The notes beneath the pieces were generated by a model that was not told the origin of the DNA, ran no database searches, and was given only the letters and a program-made list of their open reading frames with translations. The position numbers and the translations under genes are program-made. Below, piece by piece: positions 1 to 12,864 of a stretch of 64,000 nucleotides of DNA. This DNA comes from Siphlonurus alternatus (Eukaryota; Arthropoda; Insecta; Ephemeroptera; Siphlonuridae): NCBI GenBank assembly GCA_949825025.1, contig OX463781.1, positions 33,989,221 through 34,053,220 of the forward strand, written 5' to 3'. Positions within the stretch are counted from its first letter, which is position 1. Each line of letters starts with the position of its first letter.

Positions 1-164
1 AAAAAATCGGCTCATTAAAATTGTTTTGAAATTTTTTCTATGGCTTTTAGGCACTAATATCTACCTCTCAAAAAAATTTCAGAATTTTTGTCAATTTGCT
101 AAGGTTTACATGTTAATCAAAGGGGATTACGTCGAACAACTGTTCGGCGTTATCTCTACCTTAA
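1..164. mobile_element. Right arm of a TTAA foldback element, cut by the window edge
   Basis: The sequence matches the right arm of the complete element at 52122-52514 almost base for base and ends with CGTTATCTCTACCTTAA. The left arm lies before the window. Confidence 0.8.
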
Positions 165-1287
165 CAGGACAAAATAGATGACGTAATTTTATTTTATAAA
201 CAATACACTTAATTGTGTATAACTATATATTAATTAATACTATATATAGCTATAATTCAAAGATTTCACCGAGGGGATGTCATTGCTATAATTATATAAT
301 TGTGTCTGATGAATGTATTTGTTATAAGTGTTATAACATCTATATCTATATAATTAATATAATTATATAAAAGTATAATAACACAAAATCTATATACTGT
401 ATATAATTCTACATTAACTCATAAATTATGAATTTTAAAATTAGTTCTGTGACTTTTTTGTGTTTTATTTTTGTGAATATACCACAGGCAGGCTATGTCC
501 CATATTCCTATTAAATACCATCCAGTGCAGATACATTTAATGTGTGTACATGATTTCCCACTCTTTGAACATCACTTTGGTCCATTAAAAAGTAGTGGTG
601 TCCGTTCTGACAGAGGTTTTCCACGTTTCCCTCAGTCTCACCTCAGCGAATGCTGGGACGCGTGACAACCATAGACCGTGTGTTCACCATCTTTTCCCTC
701 TATTTTATCTCTACCAATTATACCCTGCCTCGTGCTTCAGGTTCATGTAAGGGTGTGTCCTTGTAAAAAAAAAACTCTTGTCTTTGTTATACCCTTGTAA
801 TATATTAATTACCTCAGATCAGATGCTGGATTTTTTTTATTTTAACTCTGCTTGAGTTTTAGCTCATTGAGGTTATATAACATCATCAATACTGCGATCC
901 TCTTCGAGGGATTGTACTTAATTAACTCACTGTAAACTGTAAATTCAAATTTTGTAATCCATAATACAATACGATATGAATTATTATTATTAGTCTTTTA
1001 TTAAACACAAAAAATGTACATACAACATAGTATTATAAATATATATATTCATTATAAATTAACACTGTAATAGAACTCATAAAACACACATACAAACTAT
1101 ATATAATAGTTACAGAATAATAGAGAATAATAATAAAAGAATATAAAATAAAATAACAGATGATATTAACAGCCTGTTACATCATATAATATATCCTATA
1201 TATATAAGCACATATATAAAACAAAATACGACATAGAAAATAAATAGAATGAAAAACTTATTGCTTAATTGCTATTCAAAATATAGA
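165..1287. other. AT-rich flank with a possible retroelement tail
   Basis: Most is AT-rich with no gene. At about 590-790 there is a GC-richer piece containing GGTTTTCCACG and GAATGCTGGGACG, wording typical of decayed arthropod non-LTR retrotransposon or SINE 3' regions. It ends AAGGGTGTGTCCTTGTA, and 2145-2163 has the related AAGGGTATATCCTTGTAC. The retroelement call is an inference. Confidence 0.3.
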
Positions 1288-1623
1288 CTATATGAAGTCT
1301 CCCTTGGCATAATCGCTGATGGGTTTAATTCTAGATTTACAGATATTTAAATGATATTGGCTACAATATTCATTACATAATTTACATACACAGGATTGTT
1401 CAGCTTTATGATAACCAGAGGATTTACAGATTAGGTGATGGAAGCCATGAACAGCTTGGCGAGTTAAGACATTTCTAACATTGGATCTATCCAATTGGGG
1501 CAGACACCAATGTTTACATGTCATAGCATCAGTGCTGTAAAACTCAGGATTAATATCCTGAGCTTTTTGATTCCTGACAGCTAGAAAATTGGAATATTGA
1601 TCTGTCATTGGAAGTTTAAACAT
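1288..1623 (-). CDS. Hypothetical Cys/His-rich ORF, 111 residues, possible terminal exon
   Basis: I do not recognise the family. The ORF has eight Cys (36, 40, 66, 78, 80, 83, 87, 95) and six His, including C-x2-C-x3-C-x3-H-x3-C near residues 80-95, which suggests a zinc-binding fold. No signal peptide or membrane segment is seen. Upstream of the ATG the - strand reads TTATTTTATTACAG at about 1635-1648, a good splice acceptor in an open frame, so this may be the last exon (from 1634) of a longer gene. A diverged relative of the same pattern lies at 12568-12864. Two copies in one window favour a transposon-derived coding fragment; the C-terminal cysteine domain of piggyBac-type transposases is one possible relation, on weak grounds. 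Confidence 0.4.
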   Translation of the reverse strand: MFKLPMTDQYSNFLAVRNQKAQDINPEFYSTDAMTCKHWCLPQLDRSNVRNVLTRQAVHGFHHLICKSSGYHKAEQSCVCKLCNEYCSQYHLNICKSRIKPISDYAKGDFI

Positions 1624-1648
1624 TTCTTTGATTTCTGTAATAAAATAA

Positions 1649-2469
1649 TGAGAAGCTTTAATATTGACGACACAATTCTCTCAGCCAATGAAAATCCAGC
1701 GCGCGAACTGCGCGCGACGACATGTTCTATCAAGCTTCCTATCCTTTATTAACCCAGCGGTACCTGGTTTTTAATTTTTTTCGGTGGTTCTTATGAAGGG
1801 CAAGATTAATAATTCATATGAGCCACGGAAAAGATCACTTTACACGACATAAAAAATATTCGAGATTTTGTGCAGCATAGAATTTGAATGAAAAAATAAA
1901 TAGGATTTTTCTCGATCCTAACAAACCTTATGGAGCGATGTCAGAATGCGGCGCTGCGGCATTTTTAAGTTGAAGCTTGTCATTGGAATCTATCAGTTTA
2001 TAGGCCAGTCTAGTTTCGGTAAATTTTGACAGACACAATAGTCTTTTAACAAACATAGCTTTTACTGATTATAATTTATGAATATGAATTATAATGAATT
2101 ATAATTTATAATAAATTACCCCACCTCACTCGAGCTCCAAGCTCATAAGGGTATATCCTTGTACACAAAATATAATAATAAAAAATTTGTAATATGTCTA
2201 ATTTAAAAAAAAAATAATAATAATAATAAAAAAAAAATAAAAAAAAATCCCCTATCGCTATGCAGCGTGCTATACAACAAAGCTAAACAAGTTGCCTAAC
2301 ATCAGGCTGATCAGCACGATTGGCACGTTCGGAATTGTTCGTAAAAGTTCGGTTTCAAATCAGCTGTGAGTCTCACGCGGTCCTCAAGATTTTTCTCTTG
2401 CATCAGATGGTACCTTGAAGGGGGTTTGTCATCTAAATTAATGAAAAATAGCAACATTTGTAACTAAAA
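1649..2469. other. GFM1 upstream region
   Basis: It contains a CpG-rich patch (about 1697-1720, GCGCGAACTGCGCGCGACG) preceded by CAGCCAATG, a CCAAT-type box. That could be a promoter serving GFM1, the minus-strand ORF, or both. A second retroelement-like tail lies at about 2120-2165, followed by an A-rich run at 2200-2250. No TATA box can be assigned. Confidence 0.3.
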
Positions 2470-5400
2470 ATGAATCTAATTAGGAAATGTAATATAATCA
2501 AGTTGTCTAGTACCGATTACCAACAAATTTCGGTGAGTATTTTGTTCAAGAGCATGCATTTAATGCATTCAAAATTGTTGACTGCATGCCGTACAGCATA
2601 TGCATATTATATTATGCATATAGCCGGATACTCGTCTTTCGTCTTTCTTTATAATTACGTAACATAACCATAAATTTATAATGCTTATTATGTTTTTCAG
2701 AGAATTTCCTGTGCAAAACTATCATCTTACGTTAAATATGCTGAACACAGAGATCTGGATCGCATTAGAAACATCGGAATCTCCGCTCACATTGATTCCG
2801 GGAAGACCACGCTCACAGAGAGGATCTTGTTTTACACCGGCCGCATCGCTGAAATGCACGAGGTGATTGATCAGAATAAGTTGAATTAATTGTCATTTCA
2901 AAGGCTCAAGGACCTGCACTGGGGGGATTTTAGCCCCCGGCCGCAATAAAATTATTATACCTTATCCGTTTTGAGAGGATTGTCATTGAAACTGAGTTCA
3001 GTTATATGTAGTGTTTAAAGTACCCTATTAGTAGCACCCACCACTGCTGTAATTAATGGCTTGTTTATCAGGTGAAAGGCAAGGACAACGTGGGGGCCAC
3101 AATGGACTCGATGGAGCTGGAACGTCAAAGAGGGATCACCATCCAGTCCGCAGCCACCTACACCTTGTGGAAGGAGCACAACATTAACATTATTGACACC
3201 CCAGGTACAAACTCATGTTAAAAACTTAAGCTCAGGAGTATCAGCAAACTAGGCAGTAATGGATCAAAATTCTTCTATTAACAAAACTGCTGTTATCGTC
3301 ATGCACAAACTCCCCGTAATAACAGAGATTTTGAAGCAACAACAAGGAAATGACTTGAGTGTTGGTTGATAGGTGGCTTTTTATTTTCTACTGCCTGTGG
3401 AATCTTTTATGATGAATCCTCCTATAGAAAGAAAGTTGAAATGTATTCCTTGAAACCAGCAATCACCACTGATGGGACTCGTTAGGTTCACACGTGGAGA
3501 GACTACAGCAAGTTTTGTGTGGCAGGCCACGTGGACTTCACGGTGGAGGTTGAGCGGGCGCTGCGAGTGTTGGACGCAGCCATCTTGGTGCTGTGTGCCG
3601 TGGGCGGCGTGCAGAGCCAGACTCTAACAGTGAACCGCCAGATGAAACGCTACAACGTGCCGTGCCTTGCCTTCATCAACAAGCTGGACCGGCAGTCCGC
3701 TAACCCAAACAGAGTCCTCTCCCAGCTCAGGTTAGCTATACACGCATCGGACTCTTTGTTTGTCGAAGTCAATGGTATAAAATAATGGAGTGATTGTTTT
3801 TGTGAATTTTATGTGATACAGTCCCTTGAATATTTTTACCTCCCCAAAATTATAAATACATACTAAATTCTTACTGTATAATTTCTTTTGTGAAAGTTGT
3901 TCTATAGATTTTTTTAACCTTAAAATGCAAGTTGTTGCAATAAATTTAAACTAATTGATTGCATTGCTGTCACAGCAATAAGGATTTCTTGCAAGTTTCA
4001 AATACAAAAATAAATAAAAAACCATTTTATAATTAAAAAAAAAAAAAAAAGAATATATGAACTGAATAGAAAATATATCCCTAAGCAGCTAAATACAATA
4101 TATATTTATTGCAATGAATATAATACTGTATGTATGTAATTCTCTACTAACACATTTCAATTTCCTTCTAAGCACACATTTGATAAAATCATTAACTTTG
4201 TGCAGGGCCAAGCTGAACCACAACGCTGCCTTTCTGCAGCTGCCCATCGGCCTTGAGAACAACCTGGCAGGTGTGATCGACCTGATCAAGCAGAGAGCCC
4301 TGTACTTCCACGGACAGTTCGGGTGAGTAACACCAGGAGATGTTGAGGTCAGGGGACGTTAAAACAACATTTGTTGCTTCTTTAGAGATTGAACAATTTT
4401 TTAATTGGTACTAAAAGTAAATTTAAGTTATCACTCTATTCTGGCAAACTTAATGGTTGATAAATATTGTTTTAACATGTAACAGACTTTTTTTAATGCA
4501 GAATTTTTCATTGTTTAAATATTAAATCTTATACTGTAAATTGAAAAACTTCACCCAAAACAATTTATTTAAAGTATTTAAACAATTTATGACTCAGTTT
4601 GATAACAGCCATGATTGGAACACCATAATAGGAGGTTTGCAATTACTGATCTCTGTTGATCTTTATTGATGCAGGGAAACGATCGTTGAGGAAGACATTC
4701 CACAGGAGTTACGCTCCGAGGCGACGGACCGTCGACAGGAACTGATTGAGCACGTCTCCAATGTTGACGATACTCTGGGCCAAATGTACCTCGGTGAGTA
4801 ATTGTAGCACCAGTCATCAGTCCCGAAAGTATTTTAAGATCCTCTCTCTTTGAGATGACTCAAGTTTGTTTTGTTGAGCAGAGGAGAAGACACCTACTGA
4901 GCAGGACATTGTGGCTGCCATCCGGCGCACCACTATTGCACGTACCTTCACGCCTGTGCTGCTGGGCAGTGCACTAAAAAACAAGGGTGTACAGCCCCTA
5001 CTTGACGCCGTGCTCACCTTGCTTCCCTCGCCAGGAGAAGTCGAGAATACCGCCCTTGTCGAGAAGACGGGGTAAGTCATTAGAGAGACAAATCGTGGAA
5101 TGCACAGAATTAGTCATAAAGAGAGTGTTTACAACCAACCTTACCCTGGAAATTTGTCCCATGTTAAATCAAGATTTTTTAGATTATTAAAACGGGGGCA
5201 TAATCTAGAATGACTGAACTTCAACTACAGTACGTGTAGTTTAATATAATTATATTTACACTTTGAAGGATTTTTAGTATTATGCTTAGTACTCAATTTT
5301 ACACAAGATAAAATTGTAGGATTAAGTTAAGCTAAATCTTAGTAAATACTTTTCTCCAAAAAAGTAAGACAGAGTGATAGGTGCTGCTGCATCTACAAGT

Positions 5401-8400
5401 TGCCCACTTTATTTGCAATCAGACTGTACAATTTTAGAAATGTCATTGTTGTAAGATAAAATACAATACCCTACATATTGCATAACCTTAAATTGCAATG
5501 TAAAAATTGGGTGGGACACCTAGCGAGGTATAACTCACTTGTCAGTTTTGATGATGATTTGAAAAATGCCTTAAATAAACTTGGCAAATAATTTTTTCCC
5601 AAGTTCTCAATCTTATAACTGCAGTCCAATTAAGAACTTTAACAATTGACATGACCAAATGTGTGCAGTGCTGTTTTTCCAATGACTAATGTCAACATCT
5701 CCGGGCAGATTTGATGCTGAGACGGTTGTCCTGAATCCTGCGCGCAATGACTCAAATCCATTTGTGGGACTGGCCTTCAAGCTGGAGGCGGGACGTTTTG
5801 GTCAGCTAACGTACCTACGCTGCTACCAGGGTGTGCTCAAGAAGGGCGAGAACATCTACAACGTCCGCACACAGCGCAAGGTAAAACAAATTTTATATCG
5901 CATTGTCCCTTCTCATCAGAATTTTATTTAAACAATATTGAATTCTAATAATGTTTTCTTGTTTTTTTATTTATGTTCAAATGCTAGCTTTTAGACTATG
6001 ATACATATAGTAAACCATAGAAACAAGCTTCTTCTGATCCTTTTGCTTCCTTCCTTCCATCATAGTATAATATTAATAGTAGTATAGTATTAATTTAATA
6101 CACATTTGCAGAAAGACTTGTAGTATTTACTAGGTGTGCTGTGACCTTCTCTGACTCTGTGCAGGTGCGCGTGTCCCGCTTGGTACGCATGAACTCAGAG
6201 AACATGGAGGACGTCAACGAGGTCTACTCTGGCGATATCTTCGCTCTGTTTGGTGTTGACTGTGCCAGCGGAGATACCTTTGTCACTGACAACAAGCTAC
6301 AGCTTGCCATGGTGAGTGTGTTTAGAAATCATGAAAGAACAAAGCATCATGCAATGTTGTCGAGATGCATTTCAAATTTCTCGCCCCTAGGAGTCCATCT
6401 TTGTTCCGGAGCCCGTGGTGTCCATGTCCATCAAGCCGGGCAACTCAAAGGACCGGGACAACTTCAGCAAAGCCGTGGCTCGCTTCACCAAAGAGGACCC
6501 CACCTTCCAGTTCAAGTACGACCCGGACAGTCGTGAGACCATCGCCTCTGGCATGGGGGAGCTGCATCTTGAGATCTACGCTCAGGTAAGAGCTCAGGTT
6601 CTGGACAGATGGCCTAGCAAGAAAAGTACCGGTAATTTGACAAGGGGGATGAGATGAATCCACAAAGTAGCAGGGTAGGGAAATACTAAAATAGCTTATA
6701 GAAATATTGAACTTCTACAGCTCAAAATTCCTGCTCAAGATCTTGAAACTAATAAGAACATAAGATTTGATGTTCTCTCCAGTTCTGACGAGTCTGTTTA
6801 AAAGCTCAATCACAATCGTAAGATTCTTGCAATCAAATAAATCTTAACTTGAAAGATCATGTATGTTTACAATGTTACATTGTTTATGTTGGCAGCGCAT
6901 GGAGCGAGAGTACGGTTGCCCGGTGGTGCTTGGTAAACCCAAGGTGTCGTTCCGAGAGACGCTGTGTATGCCACGGCAGTTCGACTACCTGCACAAGAAG
7001 CAGAGTGGCGGCTCCGGACAGTATGCCAAGGTCATCGGCATTGTGGAGGTGAGTGGCAATTGCACTTTCAAAGTATGTCGCTTTAAGGTATAACCTGAGA
7101 ATTTGTCCGTCAAGGTCAAGAGGCGTGGCTTCACTGGCAACACTGTTGCAATAGTAATGCGAATATTTTTTTAGGTAACTACAGTCCCTGAGAGCGTTGC
7201 CAAGTCTCTTAGGTCATATAGGAAACGATCATCGCCACGGTTCGAAATATATGAAAACAATTCAGAAAAATAGTCCAAAAAATTAGCGTTTAAACTGTGT
7301 AAAATTTTAAAAAAATTCTCGAGCCGTTTTTTTGTAATGTTAATTGAAAAATTTAACATTGAAAGGATACAAAATACACATTTAAATAAATTAATTATAA
7401 TTAAACCAACGATTAAAAAAATCTGAAAAAAATCAGTAGTATTTGGACAATTGTTGTAAGTCTACCAAATTAATTTCAAGAATATCTGTCGATACGACTT
7501 TTTTCGTCCGAATATCTCAAGTTAAGCCTTAATTTGTGAGAGGTCTGATGAACGTCATCACACAGGATGGGTGGGATCAGCAAGAATATCAGTTATTTTT
7601 TTCAAACTGAATCCAATGCATTATTTTCGTTAGTATGAATAAGTATGAAAAGCTAATTATGGTCCTTGCTGATAGGGTGTCCGTGCTGAGGGTTTCGGTG
7701 ATACAAGTTAGCGCTTGTCTATCTTCCCGGGAGTTAGGTAGGGTCTGCTATGCATTGTGACTCGACACACGCACAGGGTGGGGAGAATCAGCAAGAATAT
7801 AGGTTATTTTTTTTTCAATCTAAATTCCATGACCAATAAGATAACGACAGATTTTTCTAATCTCTTCAAATGGAGCTGCATGGTATTTTTTATTGCTATT
7901 TTTATAATATTAAAAGCAACATCGTCATTAACAAAGTGATGGAAATTTTAACAAAAAAAATTACATCTGCATGTTTTTTTATTTTATTTATTTTATAATT
8001 AAACAAATTTTTCAAAATGGTTCTTAAACTCAAAAGGAAGGGGGGGGGAGAGAAAGAGAGAGAATTGAGAATCTAATGACACAAAATTAGCATGGTAATT
8101 TTTTTTACATTGTATGAAAGCTGTCAATTTGTTTGAAACAAGATGACATGTTGACTGACTGGATGTTATGACGACAATGTTGCAGCCACTGCCAGCACAC
8201 ATGAACACTTCCATTGAGTTTGTGGACGAGACATCTGGTCCCAATGTACCTAAGCAGTTTGTACCTGGAGTTGAACGTGGCTTCAATCTGATGTGCGAGA
8301 AAGGTGGGTGTCAAGTGGTGCCAGGGAGTGTAGAGTATTGTTGTGTTTGGTCATGAGTAGTGAGGGTAGGGTAGTTTTTGGCCTTCATTCTTTATTATTT

Positions 8401-10011
8401 TTATGAAAAGAAGTCATCATCAGTAGTTCAGTAGTCAGTCAAATTGACTCCTGACAACAATGTAGTTCCATTGGACTATAAATTACTGAACCTTCTATGA
8501 TGACTTTTTTGATGAGAAAATATATGAATGAATGCGATAAAATGACCCCATGGTTTGCCACAGGCCACCTTCATTTCTGGCTACTCATTTGTTCAAGTGT
8601 AATTTTCTGTGCAGAGCTACCACAAATAGGGCTTGTCTAACCATGACTCTCGTATCAAGAACTGCTTAGTTAAACCTGGTTGTTGTTTGCAGGCTTGCTG
8701 TCTGGCCACCGAGTGGCTGGAGTGAGGTTTCGACTGCAGGACGGCGGACACCACATCGTGGACTCCAGCGAGCTGGCGTTCATGCTGGCTGCCCAGGGGG
8801 CCATGCGGCAAGGTGAGTGTGCAGGCCAGAAAAAATCTTGTAAGAGGTAATGTGGCAATTAGTTGGTTATTTCAACTTGAAAAAAAAAAAAAAATCAAAG
8901 GGGGGAAAAAATATAACCTTAATTTAAGGTAGGTAATGTATAATGACTATACATATTTCCTGAAGTCCATTTTATTGATTGGAGTATTGCAACTTATTTT
9001 TAGCTCAATATTAGCTGTCTCGGCGTAGTGACTGAGTCTACTTGGCTTGATGCAAAAATGTAAAGTACATCTTCACCAAAATGCTATCAATATAATAATA
9101 TAGTGTTCAAACAGTAAGAGCTGAGGGAGTAGATCCATACAAATGAAAGAAGTTTCAGACGCAACATTAATTTTGATTCCTGTGGTTGTGAGAAGACGAA
9201 GTGACACATGGTTTGACTTTGTAGTGTTTGAGGAGGGGGCGTGGCAGATCCTTGAGCCCATCATGGCGGTGGAGGTGTGTGCACCAGACGAGTTCCAGGG
9301 CCAGGTGATGGGTCAGCTGAACAAGCGGCATGCCATCATCACTGGCACGGACGGAGCTGACGGCTGGTTCACCCTGTATGCTGAGGTAAGCACGGAGTGT
9401 TGGAGCAGGCAACGAGTGTCCTTGAAGAGGTCAATGTGCACTGAAGGACATTTTATTTATAATCGAAAATATTTTGATTTTTTTTTAAAGCTGGAACTTG
9501 AAAATACATTGCATTTTTTTTTTTATTTGAAACTTGAAACTATCTAATTCATGTCTTAGGTTCCTCGTAAATAACTTTGTTTGCATAAGCATCAATACAA
9601 ATCTTGAACAGCTAATAATGAGGAGAAATATAACTTTTTTTTGTTTTGTTCTTTTTTTTTTCCTTAATTCCATCATTACAAGACAATGAGTTACTACTTA
9701 TCCCATCCCTGATTTTCATCCTAGTTTAACTGTTGATTCATTGAAAAAAAAGTCTGGTAAAAACTTCTTGATAATTCCATGGTGTGCTTACTTCTACGTG
9801 ATCCATGAATATTGTTTGGCAGGTCCCTCTGAATGACATGTTTGGCTACGCATCAGAGATACGTTCAGCTACACAGGGCAAGGGCGAGTTCAGCATGGAA
9901 TACAGTCGGTACGCACCCACCCTTCCAGAGACTCAGCAGGCCCTGATGCAGCAGTACCAGCAGGAGCAGCAAGGCGGCACCACCGTGCAGCTCAAGAAGA
10001 AGAAGAACTGA
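2470..10011 (+). CDS. GFM1: Mitochondrial elongation factor G1 (15 exons)
   Basis: Translational GTPase that moves tRNA and mRNA through the mitochondrial ribosome. Exons: 2470-2532, 2701-2862, 3072-3204, 3526-3730, 4206-4322, 4675-4793, 4882-5071, 5709-5880, 6165-6311, 6391-6585, 6896-7048, 8186-8303, 8693-8812, 9225-9385, 9823-10011. All introns are GT-AG and phases agree at every junction, giving 747 residues, close to the 751 of the human protein. Exon 1 encodes a basic, hydroxylated N-terminus typical of a mitochondrial presequence. The G domain shows the P-loop AHIDSGKT (50-57), switch I RGIT (95-98), DTPGH (117-121) and NKLD (171-174). Domains II-V follow, with [12 protein letters not shown] at 490-501 and the C-terminal VPLNDMFGY block. 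GFM1 is preferred to GFM2 because residues match GFM1 along the full length. No frameshift or missing motif is seen. The start is the only ATG-led exon that joins exon 2 in phase; it has not been confirmed by transcript data. Confidence 0.96.
7049..8185 (+). repeat. Largest GFM1 intron with a duplicated segment
   Basis: The intron between exons 11 and 12. Two similar stretches, near 7563-7620 and 7775-7832, both read CAGG-T-GGTGGG-ATCAGCAAGAATAT-like sequence followed by GTTATTTTTTT, giving a direct repeat with a period of about 212 bp. I recognise nothing else in it. Confidence 0.4.
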
Positions 10012-10724
10012 GTCTCCGTCATGTACGAAACAAGACACTTGTGCCTAAAATATAAGCTTTGGACACTTTGGAGCGTTCAGTGTTATCCAGACTTCCGATT
10101 GCCTGAGCAATAGAGCCTCTATTCTCTGCATCCATTTCAAGGTAAACAAATTCACCCTTAATCATGCAGTGTACTTTGGGAGTGATTTTAAGCTTGTAAT
10201 TTAGGCATTACTGCTACCTGCTAGCTTAAAACAGGTGCAGTCTAGCGATATTTAACATCATCTGTACTTTATCTCTGAAGAGAAAAATTTGCTAATTAAT
10301 TGGTTGATCCAATTTAATTGTCATTTATATTTGTACAGTTTTGGATAGCCCAAATGTTCACCACATTTTGAGGTAGACTACTTTAAGTTCAGCAAATGTA
10401 AGATTTCTCAGGAATTGCAAAATTTTTAAAGGTTAGAATTCTAAGAGGTTGAAACTCTTGTTATTAATCTCTGTGCAGTAAATTAAAGAAACACAAAATC
10501 CCACACTTTCTGGTGTCAGGGAGAAATCTTTCATAATTGAGCTGTACATTACTTTGACGTGGTGAAATTGAAATATCTTTGGGATGGTCACAGTGGGTGC
10601 TCTTCTTAACTCCCCCATGGTTACAAATGTTGCTAACAATTTTCATTATTTATCTACTGTATTAGGCATTTACTTCCTGTGTCTCTTTATTTTGACTAGA
10701 GTCTTTTTATTGTTATAATTTTTT

Positions 10725-10730
10725 ATTAAA
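10725..10730 (+). terminator. Candidate GFM1 polyadenylation signal
   Basis: ATTAAA, about 715 bases after the GFM1 stop, followed by T/G-rich sequence and just before the foldback element at 10783. It is the best placed of the AT-rich candidates; not proven. Confidence 0.35.
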
Positions 10731-10782
10731 GCTATGTAACATGAATTTGTTGTTGTTATCCAATTGTGATGTTAGATCTTAC

Positions 10783-11175
10783 TTAAGGGTAAGATAACAT
10801 GAACAATCGATTGTTGTAGTCCCATTTGATTAACATGTAAACCTTAGTAACCTCATAATAATTCTGAATTTATTTTGAGAGACAGTTCTTTGCACCAAAA
10901 AAATTTAGAAAAAATTTCAAAACAATCGGACGATCCAATTTTTTTAAATTAATTTTTTAAATTTTCAGTGTAGAGGGCTTTCCCATGGAGACCTAAACTA
11001 AGAAATTAATTTAAAAAAATTGGATCGTCCGATTGTTTTGAAATTTTTTCCATATTTTTTTGGTGCCAAGAACTGTCTCTCAAAAAAAATTCAGAATTAT
11101 TATGAGGTTGCGAAGGTTTACATGTTAATCAAATGGGACTACAACAATCGATTGTTCGTGTTATCTTACCCTTAA
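10783..11175. mobile_element. TTAA-flanked foldback element (GGGTAAGATAACATG type)
   Basis: A near-perfect inverted repeat of about 393 bp with TTAA at both ends and only a short spacer. The arms start GGGTAAGATAACATGAACAA and return as its complement. No coding capacity. It lies in the 3' flank of GFM1. Confidence 0.85.
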
Positions 11176-11720
11176 AAAATTTAATTTGAATTCCAAAAAC
11201 TATAAAGCCTTCACTGAGGTAAGGCCATCTACTTGTCTGTGCTGTCTGTATGTTGTTGCTGTAGATACTAACAAATTTACAATATTAAAAACACAAAAAT
11301 AAAATATATGAAGTCTTGTAAATTCTTGTTGGTTGAAATATTAATACCAATACAATGTTGAGATGGTAATTTTCAAAACAGCAATATCCTTCAATTAGTC
11401 AAGAATACCCTGTTTGGTAGAAAAATATAATGAAATTATCCCATCCTAATTTAGGTACGGATTGAGGTCTTTAATGAAAAATAGCATTTCCTGATGAAAA
11501 TATGCCCAAGATTGCTCTAAATAAAATTCTGTGGGTACCTTCTAGCTTGTTAAATAATATCCTTGACGCCATTTTACCCTTTCGGGTGTGGCCAGGTATT
11601 TAACCTTGTGTGTAAGAGTTATCTTGCGACCGAGCTGGGGCTTACCAGGCTCCCAGAACCCTTTCCTGCACTCTTCTGGGCTCGACTACCAGATCTGTGA
11701 GGCCTGCAGTATTTGAACTT

Positions 11721-11882
11721 ACAGGGGTGATCACTTCCTTCGGAAGTATTCCGAGAGATGGCAGCATTGTGATCAATTGTGCCGCCGTACGTACATACAG
11801 CACAGGGGTGATCACTTTCTTCGGAAGTATTCCGAGAGATGGCAGCATTGTGATCAATTGTGCCGCCGTACGTACATACAGC
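11721..11882 (+). repeat. Tandem duplication, 2 x 81 bp
   Basis: Two copies of an 81-bp unit beginning ACAGGGGTGATCACTT and containing CGAGAGATGGCAGCATTG, differing at only one or two positions. A related AGATGGCAGCAG follows at about 11893. Wording of this kind is common in dispersed arthropod repeats. The flank from about 11580 is GC-richer and may be the same decayed element. Confidence 0.8.
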
Positions 11883-12130
11883 ACGTGCCAGTAGATGGCA
11901 GCAGTGTCACTTTTTACAGCGTCACCCCTCCAAGTACTAACCATGGTTGCTTAACTTCGGTGATCTAACGAGAACCGGTGCATTCAACGCGACAAGGCCG
12001 TATTATTCTAACTTGTAATAGAGTATAATAATATAAGACAGTTGTCTGTTAAAAAAAGTGAGCAATGCTTCTCTGAATTAATTTATCATTAATCATCTTC
12101 TGTTTTAAGCAAGAAGTATAGTAAATGAAC

Positions 12131-12485
12131 TTAAGGGTAAGGTAACGCCACCAATGTTAAAAAAAATCCCTCTCACAAAAATTCTGAAAAAAATTTAAAA
12201 TGTTCTCCTCTATACCCCCTATCAGTACCTAAAATATCAGGTATACAAATACGATCTAGTTTTTGAGTTATAAATTTTTAAAGTCGACTACTTTAACATG
12301 GAGAAATGAAACTCCCATGTTAAATTGGTCAACTTTAAAAATTCATAACTCAAAAACTAGATCGTATTTGTATACCTGATATTTTAGCTACTGATAGGGG
12401 GTGTAGAGGAGAACATTTTAAATTTTTTTCAGAATTTTTGTGAGAGGGATTTTTTTTAACATTGGTGGCGTTACCTTACCCTTAA
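12131..12485. mobile_element. TTAA-flanked foldback element, copy A of a near-identical pair
   Basis: A 355-bp palindromic element with TTAA at both ends, arms beginning GGGTAAGGTAACGCCACCAA and a loop near 12300-12320. It is the same length as the copy at 16293-16647 and differs from it at about two or three positions. Confidence 0.9.
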
Positions 12486-12567
12486 AGCTATAATTTTGGA
12501 TAGTCTTTAAAACAAAACAAGGAGGTATATTATTTTAACATGTTTTATTTCACCAATTCCACCTTCT

Positions 12568-12864
12568 TTAAAGTAGGAACATATTTATATTGTATCCTAG
12601 TATAGTAGAATGAATTTTAGGTACTTGGGGAGTAAAGAATAGAAAGCATTGAAGAGGATATAATACTGGATTACAGTACATGTGGTATAAAGCATTACAT
12701 AAATTACAAGTAAAATATTTATTATCAAATGAGAAGGAGCAGGTTTTGTAAAATTTATATATTTGAGCTCCAATATAAAAATTTGCAGCCATGATTTCAG
12801 AGCACGTACGTCCTACGTTTGTTTGTAAATTTAAGCATGTAGCAATATTTCTTAATTCCTTCCC
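12568..12864 (-). pseudogene. Second copy of the Cys/His-rich coding fragment
   Basis: The - strand is open from 12864, just after a plausible acceptor (ATACTGTACAG), to the stop at 12568. The translation shares with the ORF at 1288-1623 an Ala-Thr-Cys start, an Asn-Val-x-Arg block, and a C-x-L-C-N...Y-H...C core (here CNLCNALYHMYC). The DNA under that core is also alike (both contain CATTACATAA on the + strand). The rest has drifted and the tail is hydrophobic. Most likely it is a decayed repeat copy lying between the 3' ends of GFM1 and RRN3. An independent small exon is the alternative. Confidence 0.35.

Noticed and set aside
4587..5080. Minus-strand ORFs across GFM1
   Set aside because: Antisense to GFM1 exons 6 and 7, whose + strand frame is conserved.
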